From the NCBI RefSeq assembly GCF_024679095.1, contig NC_066549.1, positions 5,985,420-6,049,419 on the forward strand: a stretch of DNA of 64,000 nucleotides. Reading direction: 5' to 3'. The notes beneath the pieces were generated by a model. The model saw nothing but the letters and a program-made list of their open reading frames with translations. It did not search any database and was not told where the DNA came from. This document shows, piece by piece, positions 59,741-64,000 of the stretch (position 1 is its first letter; each line of letters opens with the position of its first letter). Source of the DNA: Eriocheir sinensis. Lineage: Eukaryota; Arthropoda; Malacostraca; Decapoda; Varunidae. Made by a program: the position numbers and the translations under genes.

Positions 59741-60320
59741 TTAAACCTGCAAACTCATTGACACGACATTGAGTCTTCCCTGAGAACCGGCGACCAATGT
59801 GAACTTAAGATCTGGAGGTCGTAGAGTCGTGAGAGCCTTGTCCGTATGATGTGTCTGTCTTGACCATCCGGCGGTGAAATAAAAATGCGACTCGACACAC
59901 ACAAACACTCTCTCTCTCTCTCTCACGGGAAATGAAAGGAAAGTAAACGATTGGCCAAATATATAGTACGCCGAATCTTCTTTCCCGGGCAAAGCTTGAG
60001 GGTCATGAATAAGGATACATCACGACAGGTCACACGGAAACCGATTCAATATACGGAGCGAGTCGTTTGTTGGCCGGCCTCAGTCTGGCATCGGATTATC
60101 ATGTATTCTGACGGCACACTTTCATCATTCTTCCTCCACGGCTACGAAGAGAGATGGACGGGTGCTTCGTGGCCGGGCGGACAGACGAAGATGGTGCCAG
60201 GTGATGCTGAGTGTGCGAGAGAGCGAGGATAGTACACTCCCTCCTCACACAGACAGACAGATAGACAGAAAGACATATACAGACACACTGACCTCTCTTC
60301 TGGCCTCTCGTTCTGTTTTC
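59741..60320. other. No gene recognised
   Basis: Mixed sequence with a short CT tract (59,909-59,924) and an ACAGACAGATAG run at about 60,249-60,275. Confidence 0.4.
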
Positions 60321-60324
60321 TTTT

Positions 60325-60403
60325 GTTGGTGCAGCATCTAGAGGTTATTTTTATAGTTTGTTTTTGTTTTTTTGCCTTTGAGCTGCCTCCCTTACCGTAA
60401 ACA
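60325..60403 (+). mobile_element. Family A SINE-like element, diverged
   Basis: TTTTTTTGCCTTTGAGCTGC, CTCCCTTACCGTAAAC: 3' half of family A. Confidence 0.55.
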
Positions 60404-60689
60404 CACACACACACACGCTAAGACAAGACCCTCGCGCAAGTAGGTACAAGACGCCCCACTAGGATTCCTTCAGCGATGGGTGTTTGATGAGCCGTCCACG
60501 AGTAATTACAAGTTGATAGCCGCCGCGGGGGAAGGGGGAAGGGGCACCGCTACCCAGAACCCTCCGTAAGACAGTCATGCACTCCGGACATGCCATTGAA
60601 ACACCATCAGGAGTAATGGATTTGTGCTGTCGCCTTCCCTTCCTCCGCCGCGCCCCGTTGCAGACATCTGGGTCGGAATCATTAGACGC

Positions 60690-61023
60690 TACGAACTCTC
60701 ACATTAACAATTTCCAAAGGCCAAAAAAGTGGATTATCGGGTTCTCATGAGCGTTTTGTTTAGATTCGTGTTAAAGAAAAAGGATTAAACCTCGTATATC
60801 TACCCATTCTCCTCTCCTCTAATTTTCCATTCTTCTTCTTCCTCGTCTTCCTCTTCCTCCTCCTCTTTTTTATCTTCCTCTTCTTGCATGTTTTTTTTTT
60901 GTTGTTGTCTCCCTTTAAACTACCAAAAGGGTCATAAAACTGGTACCCCTGGAAATGCCCGCAAGTCATATGAAAGCGTTGTCAAATATGTGTACCTCGG
61001 GTCCGACATGTTTAAAAGTACGA
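60690..61023 (+). mobile_element. Family B TIR element with pyrimidine insertion
   Basis: First part 60,690-60,800 (TTTCCAAAGGCCAAAAAAGT, CGGGTTCTCATGAGCG) and second part 60,920-61,023 (GGGTCATAAAACTGG, CCTGGAAATGCCCGC, GTTGTCAAATATGTG) are separated by about 120 bp of CTTCCTCTT-rich DNA absent from other copies. Confidence 0.75.
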
Positions 61024-61202
61024 CACCTGGCATTTACTTGTTTTGTTCATTAATAATTTTGACAAAAACCCACACACAAAATACCAGGTAAAACGTTATT
61101 ACGCGATGAGGTTTTTGTATTCTAATGACATTATGAAGGGGAAGAAGAACATGGGTGATCTTTGACGGTCTGCAGCGGAGTGGGCGACGATGCTGCTCGG
61201 TG

Positions 61203-61560
61203 GATGTGTGAAGCTTTTAAAATATAGTTAATTCCTGATGTTTCTTGGCAATAGTTATGAGTTAGAAGCCGGTAAATACTATGCTCTGAGTACGATAATC
61301 TGGCTTTTAGAGACACAACGAGATAGACAACCTTGTATTGCCACTCACGATGCGTCAAGATCAAGCCCAGCGTTGCCAGATCGTCGTACTCAGCCTCTAA
61401 TATTTACCGACTTCATACCCAAAACCTGTCTTCTGGGTTCCAATTACGAGATTTACTTATAGTTATCTTTAAAATATGGTTAATTCCTGATGTTTCTTGT
61501 CAATAGTTACGCGTCAGAAATCGGTAAATACTAAGCTCTGAGTACGATAATATGGGAACG
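61203..61560. mobile_element. Family F TIR elements: half copy and full copy
   Basis: Half copy 61,203-61,304 (TTAATTCCTGATGTTTCTTG ... AGTACGATAATCTGGC). Full copy about 61,374-61,560 (TTGCCAGATCGTCGTACTCA ... TAAATACTAAGCTCTGAGTA, CGATAATATGGGAACGG). Ends are inverted repeats of each other. Confidence 0.8.
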
Positions 61561-61584
61561 GTGATCAAGCCTCCCAACCTACCA

Positions 61585-61660
61585 TTTTTTTTTTCACATC
61601 ATCGAGGCAGCTAAAAAAAAAAAAAAAGAAAAAAAAAAACATTAACTAAAAAAGGCCACT
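61585..61660 (-). mobile_element. Family A SINE-like element, remnant
   Basis: T-run, CACATCATCGAGGCAGCT, long A-run, AAAAAAGGCCAC. Very degraded. Confidence 0.35.
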
Positions 61661-61741
61661 ATGAAAAGCCTGCTGAATCTTCCCAAAATCTTTAGTATCG
61701 CCTTTCATGTATACCCAAATCTTTATCACACACCTGTACAT

Positions 61742-61875
61742 CAAACTGACCTCTCTTTCGGCCACCTCTTTTGATTATTTTTTTTTTTAGGAGCAGCGAG
61801 TAGCGGACTTTTTATTTTTATTATTGTTTCCTTTTTTTTGTGCCCTTGAGCTGTCTCCTTTATTGTGAAAAAAAA
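61742..61875 (+). mobile_element. Family A SINE-like element, nearly full
   Basis: TGACCTCTCTTTCGGCCACC, T-run, GGAGCAGCGAGTAGCGGACT, GTGCCCTTGAGCTGTCTCCT, A-run. Lies 100 bp before the 51-bp array. Confidence 0.88.
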
Positions 61876-61974
61876 AAATCATCCTTAACTCTTTTCTTAC
61901 TAATGCATCAAGGTCACGCACTCACCATGGCACCAGTTATCGTCCACGTGAGCTCCTTTCTATTTCAAAAGTGT

Positions 61975-63345
61975 GAAGGAGGTGGACGAAACACGTTTTT
62001 AAGACTCGCCATTAAAATTATATTACAGCGAGTTGGACGATACACGTTTTTAAGACTCGCCATTAAAATTATATTACAGCGAGTTGGACGATACACGTTT
62101 TTAAGACTCGCCATTAAAATTATATTACAGCGAGTTGGAAGATACACGTTTTTAAGACTCGACACTAAAAATATATTACAGCGAGTTGGAAGATACACGT
62201 TTTTAAGACTCGACACTAAAAATATATTACAGCGAGTTGGAAGATACACGTTTTTAAGACTCGACACTAAAAATATTCCCGCGAGTTGGACGATACACGT
62301 TTTTAAGACTCGACACTAAAAATATATTACAGCGAGTTGGAAGATACACGTTTTTAAGACTCGACACTAAAAATATATTACAGCGAGTTGGAAGATACAC
62401 GTTTTTAAGACTCGACACTAAAAATATTCCCGCGAGTTGGACGATACACGTTTTAAGACTCGACACTAAAATATATTACAGCGAGTTGGAAGATACGTTT
62501 TAAGACTCGCCACTAAAAATATTCCCGCGAGTTGGACGATACACGTTTTTAAGACTCGACACTAAAAATATATTACAGCGAGTTGGACGATACACGTTTT
62601 TAAGACTCGCCACTAAAAATATATTACAGCGAGTTGGAAGATACACGTTTTTAAGACTCGACACTAAAAATATATTACAGCGACTTGGAAGATACACGTT
62701 TTTAAGACTCGCCACTAAAAATATTCCCGCGAGTTGGACGATACACGTTTTTAAGACTCGACACTAAAAATATATTACAGCGAGTTGGAAGATACACGTT
62801 TTTAAGACTCGCCACTAAAAATATTCCCGCGAGTTGGACGATACACGTTTTTAAGACTCGACACTAAAAATATATTACAGCGAGTTGGACGATACACGTT
62901 TTTAAGACTCGCCACTAAAAATATATTACAGCGAGTTGGACGATACACGTTTTTAAGACTCGCCACTAAAAATATATTACAGCGAGTTGGAAGATACACG
63001 TTTTTAAGACTCGACACTAAAAATATATTACAGCGACTTGGAAGATACACGTTTTTAAGACTCGCCACTAAAAATATATTACAGCGAGTTGGAAGATACA
63101 CGTTTTTAAGACTCGACACTAAAAATATATTACAGCGACTTGGAAGATACACGTTTTTAAGACTCGCCACTAAAAATATATTACAGCGAGTTGGAAGATA
63201 CACGTTTTTAAGACTCGCCACTAAAAATATATTACAGCGAGTTGGAAGATACACGTTTTTAAGACTCGCCACTAAAAATATATTACAGCGAGTTGGAAGA
63301 TACACGTTTTTAAGACTCGACACTAGAAATATTCCCGCGAGTTGG
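61975..63345 (+). repeat. 51-bp minisatellite, about 27 copies
   Basis: Unit TTGGAAGATACACGTTTTTA, AGACTCGCCACTAAAAATAT, ATTACAGCGAG (51 bp). A second class has ATTCCCGCGAG and is 49 bp. Other variants: GACGATAC for GAAGATAC, GACACT for GCCACT. Because 51 is a multiple of three, both strands carry long repeat-encoded frames (61,840-62,319 plus; 63,383-62,802 minus) that break at the 49-bp units. Confidence 0.98.
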
Positions 63346-63720
63346 GTGCGGTGAGTGCGTGCCGAGTGCCGAGTGAAGGACATTACCCGGGGCAGTTATG
63401 GAAGGCGCCATCAAAACATAAGATACAATGAAGCAATAAAACGGGGACAATGCGTAGTTATGCCCCGTTAACTGTACTAAAAACCTGTCTAATGGCATAC
63501 AAAAAGAATACTTGTTTTGCGTTTATTTTCTGTCCACAGTCGAAATGGTTTTTTTCTTACCAACTTCCAATTTTCCACCCACGGCGTCACAAGGGAGGGG
63601 CGACTGGCGCTGCTCCCTCACAACCTCCCGCTCGCCTTGTGTGGGTAACGAAGTGCGTCCAGCGCGGAAATCTAACACCCAAGTAACCAACCAGCAACGC
63701 GGAACAAGGGTAGAAAATAT
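63346..63720. other. No gene recognised
   Basis: Mixed sequence after the array; nothing placed. Confidence 0.4.
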
Positions 63721-63860
63721 AGGTGTTGGGAAATGTTTTTTATTTTTTACTTTTTTATTTATTTATCTATTTTATTTATTATTATTCTTTTTTTTGTGTG
63801 TGTTTGAATATCTGTCTGTTTGTCTGTCTGTGTATAGGCAGGTAGGTAGATAGGTATGCA

Positions 63861-63934
<74 letters not shown>

Positions 63935-64000
63935 AATGTATGTATGTGTGTGACAGAGTGTGTGGGGGGAGGGGTGCGTGCGTGTGTGAGTGTGTGAGAG
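63721..64000 (+). repeat. T-rich then (GT)n microsatellite at window end
   Basis: TTTATT run, (CTGT)n and TAGG-like steps, (GT)n at about 63,863-63,931, then GT/GA-rich sequence to the window edge. Confidence 0.95.

Noticed and set aside
61840..63383. Long frames on both strands of the 51-bp array
   Set aside because: Unit length divisible by three produces them automatically; no signal peptide, domain or splice context supports a protein.
63721..64000. Telomere-like sequence at the window end
   Set aside because: It is GT and TAGG-like microsatellite, not a TTAGG array as expected for arthropod telomeres.

Overview
The window is eukaryotic nuclear DNA and most probably comes from a decapod crustacean, perhaps a crab. 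That assignment is an inference from general features: very dense dinucleotide microsatellites (GT/AC, CT/GA, AT), many short interspersed elements, decayed CR1/jockey-like LINE tails, long introns, and one arthropod-type neuropeptide GPCR. I see no bacterial-style genes, operons, rRNA, CRISPR array or virus.

One gene is well supported. It is on the minus strand and spans about 25 kb. Four exons (30309-30165, 20642-20483, 7901-7836, 6331-5399) join in frame with GT/AG splice sites and give 434 residues of a class A GPCR, from the end of TM1 to a stop codon. The TM3-TM7 sequence closely resembles the arthropod trissin receptor as I remember it. The first exon(s), with the N-terminus and most of TM1, were not found; they should lie upstream of 30310, inside or beyond the window.

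Layout: 1-5398 is the 3' flank of the gene, with microsatellites and a 470-bp AT block. 5399-30309 holds the gene; its introns (1.5, 12.6 and 9.5 kb) are filled with satellites, SINEs, MITE-like elements and LINE debris. 30310-64000 is the 5' side (first intron and/or intergenic) and consists almost wholly of repeats, including two large minisatellites: a 20-bp unit at 57,567-58,923 and a 51-bp unit at 61,975-63,345.

The repeats resolve into recurrent families that I define here by comparing copies inside the window. Family A is a T/A-rich SINE-like element (about 19 copies). Families B (about 220 bp) and C (about 240 bp) have short terminal inverted repeats that begin GGGCC/GGGTC. Family D is a tRNA-derived SINE (4 copies) with a 35-bp internal VNTR. 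Family F is an element with long terminal inverted repeats. Two long foldbacks are also present.

I did not find a discrete new biological system. The most interesting observations are a minisatellite just downstream of a GPCR exon that carries copies of that exon's splice donor, a second partial copy of the exon end 2.3 kb further on, and long near-perfect foldbacks that could form hairpin RNA.
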